Numbered from the stretch's first letter, positions 43,945-53,413 are shown. The stretch: DNA of 64,000 nucleotides from Antarctobacter sediminis (GCF_019218285.1 NZ_JAHUZG010000008.1:1-64000), one strand, 5' to 3'. A program made the numbers and translations. The notes: generated from the sequence alone by a model not told the origin.

Positions 43945-45195
43945 TCACATGGCGCCTTCGACGGCGTAGACCAGTTCCTCGGCAGCTTCCTCGGCGGTGA
44001 ACTCGCCGTTGAAATGCGCCGTGACCACGTCATAGATCGCGTTCTTGACGCCCGCACGGTTGGCGTGGCCATGAGCCATCGACCCCAGCAACGTGCCGGC
44101 ATCCGCCGCAGCGGCCAGTTCCGCCATGCCTTTCTTGCCGCAGGCATCGAAGGCTTCGTTCGGCACGTCCGTCCGCGCCGGAACCGACCCCTTGACCACG
44201 TTGAAGGCCGACTGGAAGGACGGCGACATGATCGCTGCCGCCATCTTGGCCTGCGCGTCCTTGGCACCATCGGCGCTGACGTTGAACATTGCGAACTGGT
44301 CAGAGTTGAAGGTCACGACCCCTTCGGACCCCGGCACGCGGAAGCAGAGGAAATCCTGTTCCGGCACCTTGCCCGCGTTCAGGAATTCGCCCTTGGCCCA
44401 GTCACCCATGATCTGGAAAGCGGCCTCGTTGTTGATGACCATGGCCGAGGCGAGGTTCCAGTCACGGCCCGAGAAGTTGTCATCGACGAAAGAACGCAGG
44501 GTCTCCATGCGCTTGAACGCTTCGACCATCGTGTCCGAGCCCAGCGCGTCGGGATCGAGGTCGATAAAGGCTTGCTTGTAGAACTCAGGTCCGCCTGCCG
44601 ACAGCACCACGCCGTCGAACATGGTTGCGTCCTGCCAAGCCTGACCGCCATGCGCCAGCGCCACCTTGCCCGAATCCTTGACCGCCTGCATCGCGGCGAC
44701 GAATTCGTCCCATGTGGTCGGTTGGGCAATGCCCAGATCGTCAAGGATCGACTTGTTGGCCCAGACCCAGTTGGTCGAATGGACGTTCACCGGGGCCGAG
44801 ATCCAATTGCCTTCGAACTTGGCAAAGCTTTGCAGCGCCTCCGGCACCACCGCGTCCCAGCCTTCGGCTGCGGCGACGCCGTTCAGATTGCCCAGCGCCT
44901 TTTCCTGCGCCCAGTCCTGAATGTCGAAACCCAGCATCTGCACGGCGGTGGGCGGGTTGCCGGAAGTGACACGCGCGCGCAGCGTGGTCATCGCGGCCTC
45001 GCCGCCGCCGCCGGCGACCGGCATGTCCTTCCAGCCGATCCCCTGCCCTTGCAGGTCGTCCTTAAGGACGTTCAGCGCAGCAGCCTCCCCCCCCGAGGTC
45101 CACCAGTGCAGCACCTCGACATCTTCGGCCTGCGCGATGGATGCACAAAGCGCCAGCGACGCCGCGGCCCCCATCAAACGGGTCTTCATCATCAT
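43945..45195 (-). CDS. Sugar-binding protein of glucose/mannose type (GtsA-like)
   Basis: 416 residues, start ATG 45195 after GGAGGAGAG (ATG repeated three times). Signal peptide 1-~24 (CASIAQA cleavage). Mature start [20 protein letters not shown] and the later [10 protein letters not shown] and [19 protein letters not shown] are characteristic of the GtsA/glucose-mannose binding proteins. Periplasmic receptor of the importer encoded downstream. Divergent from a LacI regulator. Actual ligand could be another hexose or glycoside, given the downstream pathway genes. Confidence 0.9.
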   Translation of the reverse strand: MMMKTRLMGAAASLALCASIAQAEDVEVLHWWTSGGEAAALNVLKDDLQGQGIGWKDMPVAGGGGEAAMTTLRARVTSGNPPTAVQMLGFDIQDWAQEKALGNLNGVAAAEGWDAVVPEALQSFAKFEGNWISAPVNVHSTNWVWANKSILDDLGIAQPTTWDEFVAAMQAVKDSGKVALAHGGQAWQDATMFDGVVLSAGGPEFYKQAFIDLDPDALGSDTMVEAFKRMETLRSFVDDNFSGRDWNLASAMVINNEAAFQIMGDWAKGEFLNAGKVPEQDFLCFRVPGSEGVVTFNSDQFAMFNVSADGAKDAQAKMAAAIMSPSFQSAFNVVKGSVPARTDVPNEAFDACGKKGMAELAAAADAGTLLGSMAHGHANRAGVKNAIYDVVTAHFNGEFTAEEAAEELVYAVEGAM

Positions 45196-45223
45196 CGTTC
45201 TCTCCTCCCTGGATCGATGCTAT

Positions 45224-45238
45224 GAACCACTTGGTTAC
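45224..45238 (-). promoter_or_regulatory. Operator-like site GTAACCAAGTGGTTC
   Basis: Reads GAACCACTTGGTTAC on the plus strand, 28 bp before the binding-protein start. Twelve of fifteen bases match the site at 55796-55810. Also an inverted repeat in itself (AACC..GGTT). Member of the proposed block-8 regulon. Confidence 0.45.
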
Positions 45239-45242
45239 TTAA

Positions 45243-45256
45243 TTATAACGTTATAA
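45243..45256. promoter_or_regulatory. LacI-type palindrome TTATAACGTTATAA
   Basis: Perfect 14-bp palindrome with the central CG step typical of LacI-family operators, in the gap between the divergent binding-protein gene and the LacI-family gene, 40 bp before the latter's start. Likely the autoregulatory and importer operator. Confidence 0.6.
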
Positions 45257-45295
45257 CCTCGAGTCGAGTCAAGTTGGAAATACGGGAATCTCGCG

Positions 45296-46324
45296 GTGAC
45301 CCAAGGCGGCACGCCAACCCTCCCCCGCAAGGACCGGGGATCCAAGCCCACGCAGCGCACGATTGCAGATGCGACGGGCTTTGCGGTCACGACCGTATCC
45401 AAGGCGCTGGCCGACGATCCCAGCATCGCCAAGAAAACCCGTGACACGATCCAGAAAACCGCGCGCGATCTGGGCTATGTGCCCGACCGCGCCGCACAGC
45501 GCCTGCGCACCGGGCGAACCAATGTCATCAGCCTCGTGCTGGATCCGCACAGCGAATTGCTTGGCTTCGGGGCCTCGATGATTGAAGGCATCTCAGAGGT
45601 GCTGCGCCCGACGCGCTATCATCTGACGATCATGCAATATCAACTGAGCGAGGACCCGCTTGCACCGATCGACTACATTTTGCGCAACGGGCTGGCGGAT
45701 GGCGTGATCTTTGCCCGGACGGAACCGCGCGACCCGCGCGTCGCCTTTCTGACCGAGGCAGGATTTCCCTTTATCACCCACGGCAGAACGCTGTTCACGG
45801 ATCACGCGTGGTATGACTACGACAATACCCGCTTTGCCGAAGAAGCGGTACGCATCCTGGCCGATCAGGGCGCGCGCAGCATCGGCATCGTCCCACCGAA
45901 CCCGCAGTTCACCTTTCACCGCTTCATGATGGATGGGTTTCGCAGCGCCTGTCAGCAACGCGGCTGCGCGGCGCTTGTTTCGCCCGGGCTGGACCTGAAC
46001 GATCCGCCCGAAAGGATCTATTCCGGCCTGATGGAATGGCTATCGACCCGTGACCGTCCCGAAGCATTGATCTGCCCCGGCGAAACCCCGGCCATGGCCG
46101 CCCATGCGGCGCAGCGCGACCTTGGTCTGGAAATCCCACTATTGGTCAAACAGACTTCACCCGTGTTCGACTTCTTCAGGCCGCGCCCGTTGACGATTTT
46201 CGAGGACATCCGCGCCGCGGGCCGAGAGATGACGCAAGCTCTGCAAAAGCTGATTGCCGGTGACGCGCCATCAGGGCAGCAAATCCTCGCGGCGCCAATC
46301 CTGAGCGCCGCAAAGATCCGTTAA
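45296..46324 (+). CDS. LacI-family transcriptional regulator
   Basis: 342 residues with a GTG start at 45296. HTH region TQRTIADATGFAVTTVSKALADDPSIAKKTRDTIQ split by the wing, DNA-hinge, then periplasmic-binding-like effector domain (NVISLVLDPHSELLGFGASM, GLADGVIFARTEPRDPRV, RPEALICPGETPAMAAHAAQRD). Divergent from the sugar importer operon and the only regulator gene between 41 and 56.7 kb, so it is the best candidate for the shared operator found before four transcription units. Confidence 0.9.
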   Translation: MTQGGTPTLPRKDRGSKPTQRTIADATGFAVTTVSKALADDPSIAKKTRDTIQKTARDLGYVPDRAAQRLRTGRTNVISLVLDPHSELLGFGASMIEGISEVLRPTRYHLTIMQYQLSEDPLAPIDYILRNGLADGVIFARTEPRDPRVAFLTEAGFPFITHGRTLFTDHAWYDYDNTRFAEEAVRILADQGARSIGIVPPNPQFTFHRFMMDGFRSACQQRGCAALVSPGLDLNDPPERIYSGLMEWLSTRDRPEALICPGETPAMAAHAAQRDLGLEIPLLVKQTSPVFDFFRPRPLTIFEDIRAAGREMTQALQKLIAGDAPSGQQILAAPILSAAKIR

Positions 46325-46328
46325 TTCC

Positions 46329-47171
46329 TCAGCAGACGGTCCGAAACCGATCCACCAGAACGTCCAGCACCTCGCCGGGGTCGCGTCGCCACCAGTCATC
46401 GGCCGAAAAGATCTCGACCTCGCAAAGACCGGTATAGCCCGCGCCCTCGACCGCGCGGCGGATTGCCTTCAGGTCGGCCACACCATCGCCCATCATGCCG
46501 CGATCCAGCAACATGTGGCCGGTATTTTCCAGCCAGTCACACAGGTGGTAGCCCATCACCCTGCCCCGCGCCTCGGCAAGGCTTTGGGCCAGACCCGTGT
46601 CCCACCAGACATGATAGACATCGACGGCGATACCGATGTTCGGCGCATCGACCATCTGGCAAATCTCCAGCGCATCGCGCACGGTAAAGATCACGGTGCG
46701 GTTGCCGCCGAACATCGGGTTCAACGGCTCCAGCGCCAGAGAGACATTGTTCCGCGCCGCATAGTCCGCGTGATGCGCCACCCGCTCGGCCAACCTCTTG
46801 CGGCTGTCGTCCAGCCCCTTGCTGCCCGGTTCGGTGCCGCCGGTGACGATTGTCAGAACCGGCGCGCCCAGTGCGGCGGCCATGTCGATGCTGGCACGCA
46901 CCTCATCGTCCGTTCCAGCCTCGGACCCGGTCAGGTAAGGTGTGCGGCACAGGCCCGCGACCTGCATCCCTGACGCCCGGACGTATTCGCCGATCTGTTG
47001 CGCTTGATCACCGATCTCGCGCCGCCAGAAAACGATGCCGCCGTAACCACGCTCGGCGCAGGCGTCGATGACCTGTTCCGGCGACCAGCCAGCGCCGTGA
47101 CCGTCCAGATTATGACCCAGCGTCGCTGTGTTCAGCGCCAGCGCGGAATGGTCGTTGGTAAAGTCCCGCAT
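46329..47171 (-). CDS. Sugar phosphate isomerase/epimerase-type TIM-barrel protein
   Basis: 280 residues. AP-endonuclease-2-like barrel: AERGYGGIVFWRREIGDQ, LGAPVLTIVTGG, LALEPLNPMFG (metal Glu), GIAVDVYHVWWD, MGYHLCDWL, YTGLCEVEIFSADDWW. Hydroxypyruvate-isomerase/inosose-dehydratase style. Last gene of a four-gene operon and coupled by 4-bp overlap to the DUF993 gene; probably isomerises an oxidised sugar intermediate. Confidence 0.85.
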   Translation of the reverse strand: MRDFTNDHSALALNTATLGHNLDGHGAGWSPEQVIDACAERGYGGIVFWRREIGDQAQQIGEYVRASGMQVAGLCRTPYLTGSEAGTDDEVRASIDMAAALGAPVLTIVTGGTEPGSKGLDDSRKRLAERVAHHADYAARNNVSLALEPLNPMFGGNRTVIFTVRDALEICQMVDAPNIGIAVDVYHVWWDTGLAQSLAEARGRVMGYHLCDWLENTGHMLLDRGMMGDGVADLKAIRRAVEGAGYTGLCEVEIFSADDWWRRDPGEVLDVLVDRFRTVC

Positions 47172-48322
47172 CAGGCGACGCCGTACATAGCCAGCATCCG
47201 CTTCATGCGGGCAACGGCGATGTCGGGATCACGCAACAGCCCGCAACCATCGGCAAGGCGGAACACCTCGGTGAAATAGGGCAGCGGTCGCATGGCCTGC
47301 GCGCCGTTCAGCATGACGAAGTGATCCTGAAACCCGTTCAGCCACGCAAGGAAGACAACGCCGGTTTTGTAATATTGCGTGGGCGCACGGAAGATCAGCC
47401 GCGCCAGCGGCACGGTGGGATCCAGCGTTTCGCGGAAGCCCTGCACATCCCCCTGCCCCAGCAGGTTCACCGCATGGGCGGCGGCCGGTCCCAGCGGGTC
47501 AAAGATCCCCAGCAAAGCGTGGGAAAAGCCCTGTTCGTCGCCTTGGATCAATTCAGGATAGTTGAAATCATCGCCTGTATACATGCGCACGCCTTCGGGC
47601 AGACGGCGGCGCAGGATGACCTCTTTGTCCTTGTCCAGAAGCGAGATCTTGATCCCGTCCACCTTGCTCGCATTCTGCTCGATGATGGTGACGACGGTCT
47701 CCAGCGCGTTTTCAAAGCTCGACGCTCCCCAGTACCCTGCCAACTGCGGATCGAACATTTCGCCCAGCCAATGCAGGATCACCGGGTGGTCGCAGGCCGA
47801 CAGGATCTCACCATAGATCTTGATGTAGTCGTCGGCACCGGTGGCAACGCGGGCCAGCGCACGGCTGGCCATCAGGATCACGCGCGCATCCAGCGCCTGA
47901 ATCGCGTCGAGTTGTTCCATGTAGGCGCGTTTGACATCGTCCAACGAGGTCGCCTCGGCCGGGTTCAGGTGATCGGTGCCACAGCCATTGGCGACCAAAG
48001 CATCGGGCAATTCGGCACGGGTGCGCCGGATCAGTTCCAGCGCGCCGCCCCAGTCCAGCCCCATACCACGCTGCGCGGTGTCCATTGCCTCGGCGATGCC
48101 AAGGCCCATGCCGTGCAGATGGTGGCGGAACCGCATGGTCGCCTCCCAATCCACCGTGGCGGCACCGGATGGGTCATTCGCCGTGAACGGATCGGCGACC
48201 ACATGCGCGGCAGAGTAAACCACGCGGGCTGGGTCCTTGGGCAGGCGCGCCTCGGGGACAGGTGTCCCGGTCAGCGTGTAATCCGAAACTGTTCCTTTGG
48301 CATCAGGCAGCGCAATTTTCAT
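47171..48322 (-). CDS. Dihydrodipicolinate-synthase-like protein of the DUF993 family
   Basis: 383 residues from ATG 48322. A TIM barrel with DUF993-type landmarks: ARVVYSAAHVVADPF, HGMGLGIAEAMDTAQRGMGLDW, VILMASRALARVATGADDY, DGIKISLLDKDKE (Schiff-base lysine position of DapA-like aldolases), RMYTGDDFNYPELI. DapA-superfamily enzymes split or dehydrate 2-keto acids. In an operon with TIM isomerase, SDR and acyl-CoA dehydrogenase. Function of DUF993 is not established; aldolase or dehydratase of a keto-sugar acid is a reasonable guess. Confidence 0.82.
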   Translation of the reverse strand: MKIALPDAKGTVSDYTLTGTPVPEARLPKDPARVVYSAAHVVADPFTANDPSGAATVDWEATMRFRHHLHGMGLGIAEAMDTAQRGMGLDWGGALELIRRTRAELPDALVANGCGTDHLNPAEATSLDDVKRAYMEQLDAIQALDARVILMASRALARVATGADDYIKIYGEILSACDHPVILHWLGEMFDPQLAGYWGASSFENALETVVTIIEQNASKVDGIKISLLDKDKEVILRRRLPEGVRMYTGDDFNYPELIQGDEQGFSHALLGIFDPLGPAAAHAVNLLGQGDVQGFRETLDPTVPLARLIFRAPTQYYKTGVVFLAWLNGFQDHFVMLNGAQAMRPLPYFTEVFRLADGCGLLRDPDIAVARMKRMLAMYGVA

Positions 48323-48333
48323 GTGTCGGGTCC

Positions 48334-49104
48334 TCAGAAACGGGGCACCAGCATCCCGGCATCCGCCGAGATCACCTGGCCGGTGGTATAAGGCAGCTTT
48401 CCGCTGGCGAGCGAGGCGATGATCCCGCCCATGTCCTCGGGTGTTCCGACGCGCGGGAACAGGGTTAATCCGGCTATTGCCCGCTCTTCGTACTGGGCGA
48501 TGACAGGGGCCGTCATCTCGGTTGCGATCAGGCCGGGCTGCACGTCGTAGACGGCGATGTTCTCCCGGCCCAGACGCACGGCCCATGTCTTGGACGACAT
48601 GGCCGCCCCCGCCTTGGACACGCAGTATTCGCTGCGCGGTTCCGCGGCGGCGGTGGCGTTGGACGAAGTGATGTTGACGATGGCATGGAACAGCGAGGCA
48701 TCACGGTCGCGTGCCAGAAGTCGACGGGCAAAGGCCTGCGTCAGAAAAAACTGCGCCTTGGTGTTCACCGCAACGCAGCGGTCAAAACTGGCCTCGGACA
48801 CGTTCAGCGGGTCGCCCCGCTCCATGACACCAACGCCGGCGTTGTTGACAAGCGTCGTCAACGGTCCAAGCGCCTCTTCAATCTGGCCCAGAACGCGATC
48901 ATGGGTGGCGACTTCTGTGACATCGAATGGGGCGGCGACCACGTCCGCGCCCAAGGTACGGAGCTTTGCGACGGCAGCACGCAATTCGTCATCCTCGACC
49001 GGGCCGTTGACGGCGATGGCGAACCCCTCGCGGGCCAGCGCAATGGCGGCACCCAGACCGATCCCCCGACTGGATCCCGTAACCAAGGCAACATTCCGGG
49101 TCAT
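48334..49104 (-). CDS. Short-chain dehydrogenase/reductase (3-ketoacyl-ACP reductase type)
   Basis: 256 residues. Classical SDR: TGSSRGIGLGAA cofactor loop, LVNNAGVG, catalytic Ser in NITSSNAT, YCVSK (Tyr/Lys), then DVQPGLIATEM and a C-terminal TGQVISADAGMLVPRF. The start overlaps the acyl-CoA dehydrogenase stop by 4 bp. Could oxidise a sugar or a 3-hydroxyacyl group; both kinds of neighbours are present. Confidence 0.88.
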   Translation of the reverse strand: MTRNVALVTGSSRGIGLGAAIALAREGFAIAVNGPVEDDELRAAVAKLRTLGADVVAAPFDVTEVATHDRVLGQIEEALGPLTTLVNNAGVGVMERGDPLNVSEASFDRCVAVNTKAQFFLTQAFARRLLARDRDASLFHAIVNITSSNATAAAEPRSEYCVSKAGAAMSSKTWAVRLGRENIAVYDVQPGLIATEMTAPVIAQYEERAIAGLTLFPRVGTPEDMGGIIASLASGKLPYTTGQVISADAGMLVPRF

Positions 49105-50246
49105 GCGGCAGCTCCCTTGGCAAGCAGTTCGCGGGCGATGATCATGCGCTGGATCTGGTTCGTGCCTTCGTAGATCTGGGTGATCTTGGCATCACGATAC
49201 AGGCGTTCAACCTCGAACCCGCGGATATAGCCGGAACCGCCAAAGACCTGTACCGCATCCGCCGTGCGCGCCACCGCCATATCTCCGGCGAAACACTTGG
49301 CCATCGAACAAAAGCGGGTCGCATCAGCGCCGGTGTCGATCTTGTGGGCCGCGTTGTGGACCAGCAGTCGCGCGGCCTCTACGTCCTTGGCAATATCGGC
49401 CAGCAACCATTGAACACCCTGGAATTCGGCAATCGGTTTCTTGAACTGCTTGCGTTGCTGGGCGTATTCCACCGCGGCCTCAAGCCCCGCCTGGGCAATG
49501 CCCACCGCCAGCCCCGCAATGCCGACACGGCCCTTGTCCAGCACGCTCATCATCATGTGAAAGCCGCGCCCCTCGGTGCCCAGCAGGGCATCGGCAGGCA
49601 GGCGCACATCATCAAAGTTCAACGGGCCGACCTGGCTGGCGCGCTGGCCCATCTTGTGTTCCTTGGGGCCACGGGTGACACCCGGCGCATGGAAATCAAC
49701 GATAAAGATCGACATGCCCCGATGCCCTGCCTCGGGGTCGGTGCGCGCAAGGACAAACCCCACGTCCGCAACCGGCGCATTGTGAATCCAGATCTTGCCG
49801 CCGTTCAGCACCCAGCCGTCGCCATCCCGTTTGGCCGTGGTGCGGATGCCGGACACATCCGTTCCGGCCTCGGGTTCGGTGATGCAATAGGCCCCTTTGA
49901 TCTTGGCGCTCAGCAAACCGCCAAGCCACCGATCGCGCTGCGCGTCGGTGCCATGTTTGACCAACAGCGTCGACAAAAGCTCGACAAGGCCGCATTGGTC
50001 CGCGACGCTGGCATATCCGCGCGACAGTTCCTCCATGACCAAGGCATAGGTGACCGTGTCGAACCCCGGCCCGCCCATTTCTTCGGGAACGCCGATACCG
50101 AACAGACCCAGCTCGCCCATCTGGTCATAGATTTCGGCGGGAAAACGTTCCTCACGATCCAGTTCTTCTGCCAGAGGGCGCACAACCTCTTCGGCGAATT
50201 GGCGTGTCATCTCGCGCACCTGCATGTGCGTTTCGGACAGATACAT
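49101..50246 (-). CDS. Acyl-CoA dehydrogenase
   Basis: 381 residues, full family length. FAD-dependent flavoprotein with AYCITEPEAGTDVSGIRTTA, WIHNAPVADVGFVLART, MMMSVLDKGRVGIAGLAVGIAQ split motif region, and C-terminal VQVFGGSGYIRGFEVERLYRDAKITQIYEGTNQIQR, whose YEGTN Glu is the general-base position of short-chain enzymes. First gene of the minus-strand operon with SDR, DUF993 and TIM isomerase. Oxidises an acyl-CoA at C2-C3; the mixed operon suggests an unusual substrate. Confidence 0.92.
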   Translation of the reverse strand: MYLSETHMQVREMTRQFAEEVVRPLAEELDREERFPAEIYDQMGELGLFGIGVPEEMGGPGFDTVTYALVMEELSRGYASVADQCGLVELLSTLLVKHGTDAQRDRWLGGLLSAKIKGAYCITEPEAGTDVSGIRTTAKRDGDGWVLNGGKIWIHNAPVADVGFVLARTDPEAGHRGMSIFIVDFHAPGVTRGPKEHKMGQRASQVGPLNFDDVRLPADALLGTEGRGFHMMMSVLDKGRVGIAGLAVGIAQAGLEAAVEYAQQRKQFKKPIAEFQGVQWLLADIAKDVEAARLLVHNAAHKIDTGADATRFCSMAKCFAGDMAVARTADAVQVFGGSGYIRGFEVERLYRDAKITQIYEGTNQIQRMIIARELLAKGAAA

Positions 50247-50260
50247 CTGCGACCTCCCAG

Positions 50261-50275
50261 TAACCGGTTAGTTAC
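50261..50275 (-). promoter_or_regulatory. Operator-like site GTAACTAACCGGTTA
   Basis: Plus strand reads TAACCGGTTAGTTAC. It contains the perfect 10-bp palindrome TAACCGGTTA with central CG and differs by one base from 55796-55810. Located 15 bp before the acyl-CoA dehydrogenase start. Confidence 0.6.
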
Positions 50276-50344
50276 TTTTAGTCGCGATTCCACTGGCCGT
50301 CAAGATATCTCAAGGCTTGAAATGGGTGACGACATGTGCGCAAA

Positions 50345-50359
50345 TAACTATACAGTTAC
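50345..50359. promoter_or_regulatory. Operator-like site TAACTATACAGTTAC
   Basis: Reverse reads GTAACTGTATAGTTA: the outer GTAACT and GTTA blocks and their spacing equal those of the other sites while the centre differs. Sits 15 bp before the aldo/keto reductase start in the divergent promoter region. Confidence 0.45.
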
Positions 50360-50374
50360 TTACGGGAGGACAGG

Positions 50375-51388
50375 ATGAAACCCGACGCCAAGGTGAAATT
50401 CGGCCGCGTCGATCTGGAGGTTACGGCCTTTGGATTCGGCACCGCGCCCATCGGCAATATTTTCCGCGAGATCGACGAAGAGACCTCGGACGGGATGATC
50501 CAGGAGGCCTGGTACACGGGCGTGCGCTATTTCGACACCGCGCCGATGTATGGCCACGGTCTGTCGGAACTGCGCACCGGCCATTCGCTGCGCTGGAAGA
50601 ACCGCGACGATTTCGTGCTGTCCTCCAAGGTCGGACGGGTGCTGAAACCGGCCCGCAAACAGGACATCGACTATGCGCCGTGGACAAATGCCGGGCGCTT
50701 CACGATGCATTTCGACTATAGCTATGACGGCGTGATGCGCAGCTTCGAGGACAGCCTTCAGCGGATGAACCTCGAACGTATGGACATCTGCTTTATCCAC
50801 GACATCGACGTGTTCACCCGGGGCGCAGATCAGCCGGAGGTGTTCAAACAGGCGATGGACGGCGCATGGAAGGCGCTGGAAAGCCTGCGCGATCAGGGTG
50901 TGGTCAAAGCCATCGGCGTTGGCGTGAACGAATGGGAAGTCTGCCAGACAGCGCTGGAACAGCGGGATTTCGACTGCTTTCTGCTGGCCGGGCGCTATAC
51001 CCTTCTGGAACAGGATTCGCTCAACAGCTTCCTGCCGCTGTGCGAAGAGCGCGGCGCAGCGGTGGTCGTCGGCGGCGGTTTCAACTCGGGCATCCTTGCC
51101 ACCGGCGCGGTCGAAGGGGCCAAGTACAACTACGCCCCTGCCCCGGCCGACATCATGGACAAGGTGCGCAAGATCGAGGCCGTCTGCGCCGAATACAACG
51201 TACCCCTGCCGGCGGCGGCGCTGCAATTCGTGGTGGCCCACCCGGCGATCCCCAGCTTTATCGCGGGCACGCGCACCGTCGAGCAGCTGAAAAAGAACCT
51301 CGAATGGTTCAGCCACCCGATCCCCACCGAATTCTGGGCCGATCTCAAGGCCAAGGGGCTGCTGCGCGAAGACGCGCCGACACCGTGA
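50375..51388 (+). CDS. Aldo/keto reductase (L-fucose/aldose dehydrogenase-like)
   Basis: 337 residues, start after GGGAGGA. (beta/alpha)8 AKR with YFDTAPMYGHGLSELRTGHSL (catalytic Asp and Tyr), KVGRVL lysine, MDICFIHDID with the catalytic His, and IPSFIAGTRTVEQL cofactor loop. The branch resembles D-threo-aldose/L-fucose 1-dehydrogenases that make aldonolactones. The MaoC gene follows with an overlapping GTG start. Confidence 0.88.
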   Translation: MKPDAKVKFGRVDLEVTAFGFGTAPIGNIFREIDEETSDGMIQEAWYTGVRYFDTAPMYGHGLSELRTGHSLRWKNRDDFVLSSKVGRVLKPARKQDIDYAPWTNAGRFTMHFDYSYDGVMRSFEDSLQRMNLERMDICFIHDIDVFTRGADQPEVFKQAMDGAWKALESLRDQGVVKAIGVGVNEWEVCQTALEQRDFDCFLLAGRYTLLEQDSLNSFLPLCEERGAAVVVGGGFNSGILATGAVEGAKYNYAPAPADIMDKVRKIEAVCAEYNVPLPAAALQFVVAHPAIPSFIAGTRTVEQLKKNLEWFSHPIPTEFWADLKAKGLLREDAPTP

Positions 51389-51840
51389 GTGCGCGCACTC
51401 TTGGGCCGGGCCGCTACGGTCTGGCCCGGCTGACCATCGGCGACCGGATCGAAACCGGTCGCCGCCTTGTCACGGCAGAGCTGATCGACAGCTTTGCCGA
51501 GATGACAGGCGACCGGTTTGAAATCCACATGACCAAAGAGGCCGCGCAACGCCATGGCTTTGCGGACCGCGTGGCACATGGACTGCTGGTCCTGTCGCTT
51601 GTCGACGGGTTGAAGAACCAGGCAAAGGCACAGTTCGACGCCGTGGCCTCGCTTGGCTGGGACTGGAGCTTTGCCGCGCCGGTTCTTGCCGGGGACAGCA
51701 TCGCCGTGACGATCACGGTCAAGGGGCTGCGGCCCACGTCGGACGGCCAGCGCGGGATTGCCACGCTGGCCTTCGATGTGGTCAACCAGCGGTCAGAAAC
51801 CGTCCAGCGCGGCGAAAACCGGCTAATGATCTACGCCTGA
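51385..51840 (+). CDS. MaoC-family (R)-specific hydratase-like protein
   Basis: 151 residues if started at GTG 51385, which overlaps the stop of the preceding gene. Hot-dog fold: ITAELIDSFAEMTGDRFEIHMTKE, the hydratase motif with the Asp/His pair, RHGFADRVAHGLLVLSLVDGL, and PVLAGDSIAVTITVKGLRPT. Hydrates or dehydrates acyl-CoA esters. Its 3' end overlaps the glycerate kinase end by 10 bp, tail to tail. Confidence 0.85.
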   Translation: MSARTLGPGRYGLARLTIGDRIETGRRLVTAELIDSFAEMTGDRFEIHMTKEAAQRHGFADRVAHGLLVLSLVDGLKNQAKAQFDAVASLGWDWSFAAPVLAGDSIAVTITVKGLRPTSDGQRGIATLAFDVVNQRSETVQRGENRLMIYA

Positions 51841-53102
51841 TCCCGGATCAGGATCGCGCGGAAATCATTGACATTGGTGCCGGTCGGACCGGGCACGAAC
51901 AAATCGCCCACGGCATCGAATGCACCCCATGCATCATGCCGTGACAGCGCCTCGGCCGGATCGACCCGGGCCTTGCGCATCCGGGCCGCCGTGCCACCGT
52001 CGGCAAAGGCCCCGGCGTTGTCCTCGGACCCGTCGATACCGTCGGTATCCGCCGCCAGCGCCAACAGGTCGACACCGTCAACAGCCCGGGCAAAGGACAG
52101 CAGGAATTCCGTATTGCGGCCACCGCGCCCACCGTCGCCGCGGATTGTCACCGTGGTTTCGCCACCAGAGAGGATCACGACAGGTTTGGAAAAGGGACGG
52201 TTGCGGGCCACGACCTCGCGCGCAAGGGCCGCATGCATCAGGCCAATATCGCGCGCCTCACCCTCGATCGCGTCGGACAGAATGACGGCAGGCACGCCCT
52301 GCGCCTCGGCGGCCTGTGCCGCAGCCTCCAACGACAGGGCCGCAGACGCGATGACCCGTGTCTCGGCCCGCGCAAAAACCGCGTCGCCCGGGTCGGGGGC
52401 GCGGGCGGCCTCACTGTCCAGATGGGCGGCAATACGCGGCGGCAGGTCGATCCCGTAGGCCGACACCAACTGCCGCGCCTCTTCCAGCGTCACGCCCGAC
52501 GGCACCGTCGGGCCCGAGGCCACCTCGGCGGGGTTGTCGCCCGGCACGTCAGAGATCACCAGCGACAGCACCCGCGCCGGATGCGCCGCAGCGGCAAGGC
52601 GACCGCCCTTGATCCGGCTGACATGTTTGCGGATCGCGTTCATCACGCCAATCGGTGCGCCAGAGCGCAAAAGCGCTGTGTTCAGCGCCTGTTCGTCCTC
52701 CAGCGTCAGACCTTCGGGCGGCGCTGGCAGCAGGGCCGATCCGCCTCCACAGATCAGCGCGACCACAAGGTCATCCTCGGTCAGATCCGACACCGCCTGC
52801 AACAGCGCCCGCCCCGCGTCCAACCCGGCCTGATCCGGCACGGGATGAGCGGCTTCGAGCACACGGATCCGCTCACACGGGGTGGCATAACCATAGCGCG
52901 TGACGATGACCCCATCCAAGGGACCATCCCACAAGCGTTCAAAGGCAGCGGCCATCTGGGCCGCCCCCTTCCCCGCGCCGATCACCACCACGCGCCCCTT
53001 GGGCCGTTCCGGCAGGTGCGCACGCAGCACGGTTTCGGGGTCGGCCGCCTGCACCGCGGCCCGAAACAGATCCGTCAGGAATGCCTTGTCGTCAGAGCGC
53101 AT
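51831..53102 (-). CDS. Glycerate 2-kinase, type II (MOFRL family)
   Basis: 423 residues from ATG 53102, coupled by ATGA to the Dabb gene stop. N-terminal GckA domain (GRVVVIGAGKGAAQMAAAFE, LVVALICGGGSALLPAPPEG) and C-terminal MOFRL domain (PVVILSGGETTVTIRGDGGRGGRNTEFLLS split, LALAADTDGIDGSEDNAGA). Phosphorylates D-glycerate for central metabolism. Its presence implies that the block-8 pathway ends, at least in part, in glycerate or hydroxypyruvate. Confidence 0.92.
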   Translation of the reverse strand: MRSDDKAFLTDLFRAAVQAADPETVLRAHLPERPKGRVVVIGAGKGAAQMAAAFERLWDGPLDGVIVTRYGYATPCERIRVLEAAHPVPDQAGLDAGRALLQAVSDLTEDDLVVALICGGGSALLPAPPEGLTLEDEQALNTALLRSGAPIGVMNAIRKHVSRIKGGRLAAAAHPARVLSLVISDVPGDNPAEVASGPTVPSGVTLEEARQLVSAYGIDLPPRIAAHLDSEAARAPDPGDAVFARAETRVIASAALSLEAAAQAAEAQGVPAVILSDAIEGEARDIGLMHAALAREVVARNRPFSKPVVILSGGETTVTIRGDGGRGGRNTEFLLSFARAVDGVDLLALAADTDGIDGSEDNAGAFADGGTAARMRKARVDPAEALSRHDAWGAFDAVGDLFVPGPTGTNVNDFRAILIRDQA

Positions 53103-53413
53103 CACACCTCGATATCACAGACAAAGACACCATCGGCACCGCCCTCAAGGCAAGCCACAATATCGGCACCAATCGCCTGGTGAACCTCGTCTACAAGATA
53201 GGCATCGCGGACAGCCACATCGCGGAAGTCAAACCAGAACATGTCCAGGAAATCGCGAACCAGCGGTGTCTCGACCGAAACATTGGCCCGGTGCTGAAAA
53301 TCCAGGATCCCGTCAATCCGGCCGCTCAGACCGCCAAGGCGGTCATAAAGGGCCGCCTTGGTGGCGGCATCCACATCACTGCGGAACCGCAGATGTACCA
53401 AGTGTCGGATCAT
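53102..53413 (-). CDS. Dabb (stress-responsive A/B barrel) domain protein
   Basis: 103 residues, a single ferredoxin-like dimeric barrel: MIRHLVHLRFRSDVDAATK, FRANVSVE-like middle (FQHRANVSVETP), VRDAYLVDEVHQAIG. Small Dabb proteins are often found in catabolic operons, sometimes as olivetolic-acid-cyclase-like or isomerase enzymes, mostly of unknown role. Between enoyl-CoA hydratase and glycerate kinase genes in one operon. Confidence 0.85.
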   Translation of the reverse strand: MIRHLVHLRFRSDVDAATKAALYDRLGGLSGRIDGILDFQHRANVSVETPLVRDFLDMFWFDFRDVAVRDAYLVDEVHQAIGADIVACLEGGADGVFVCDIEV

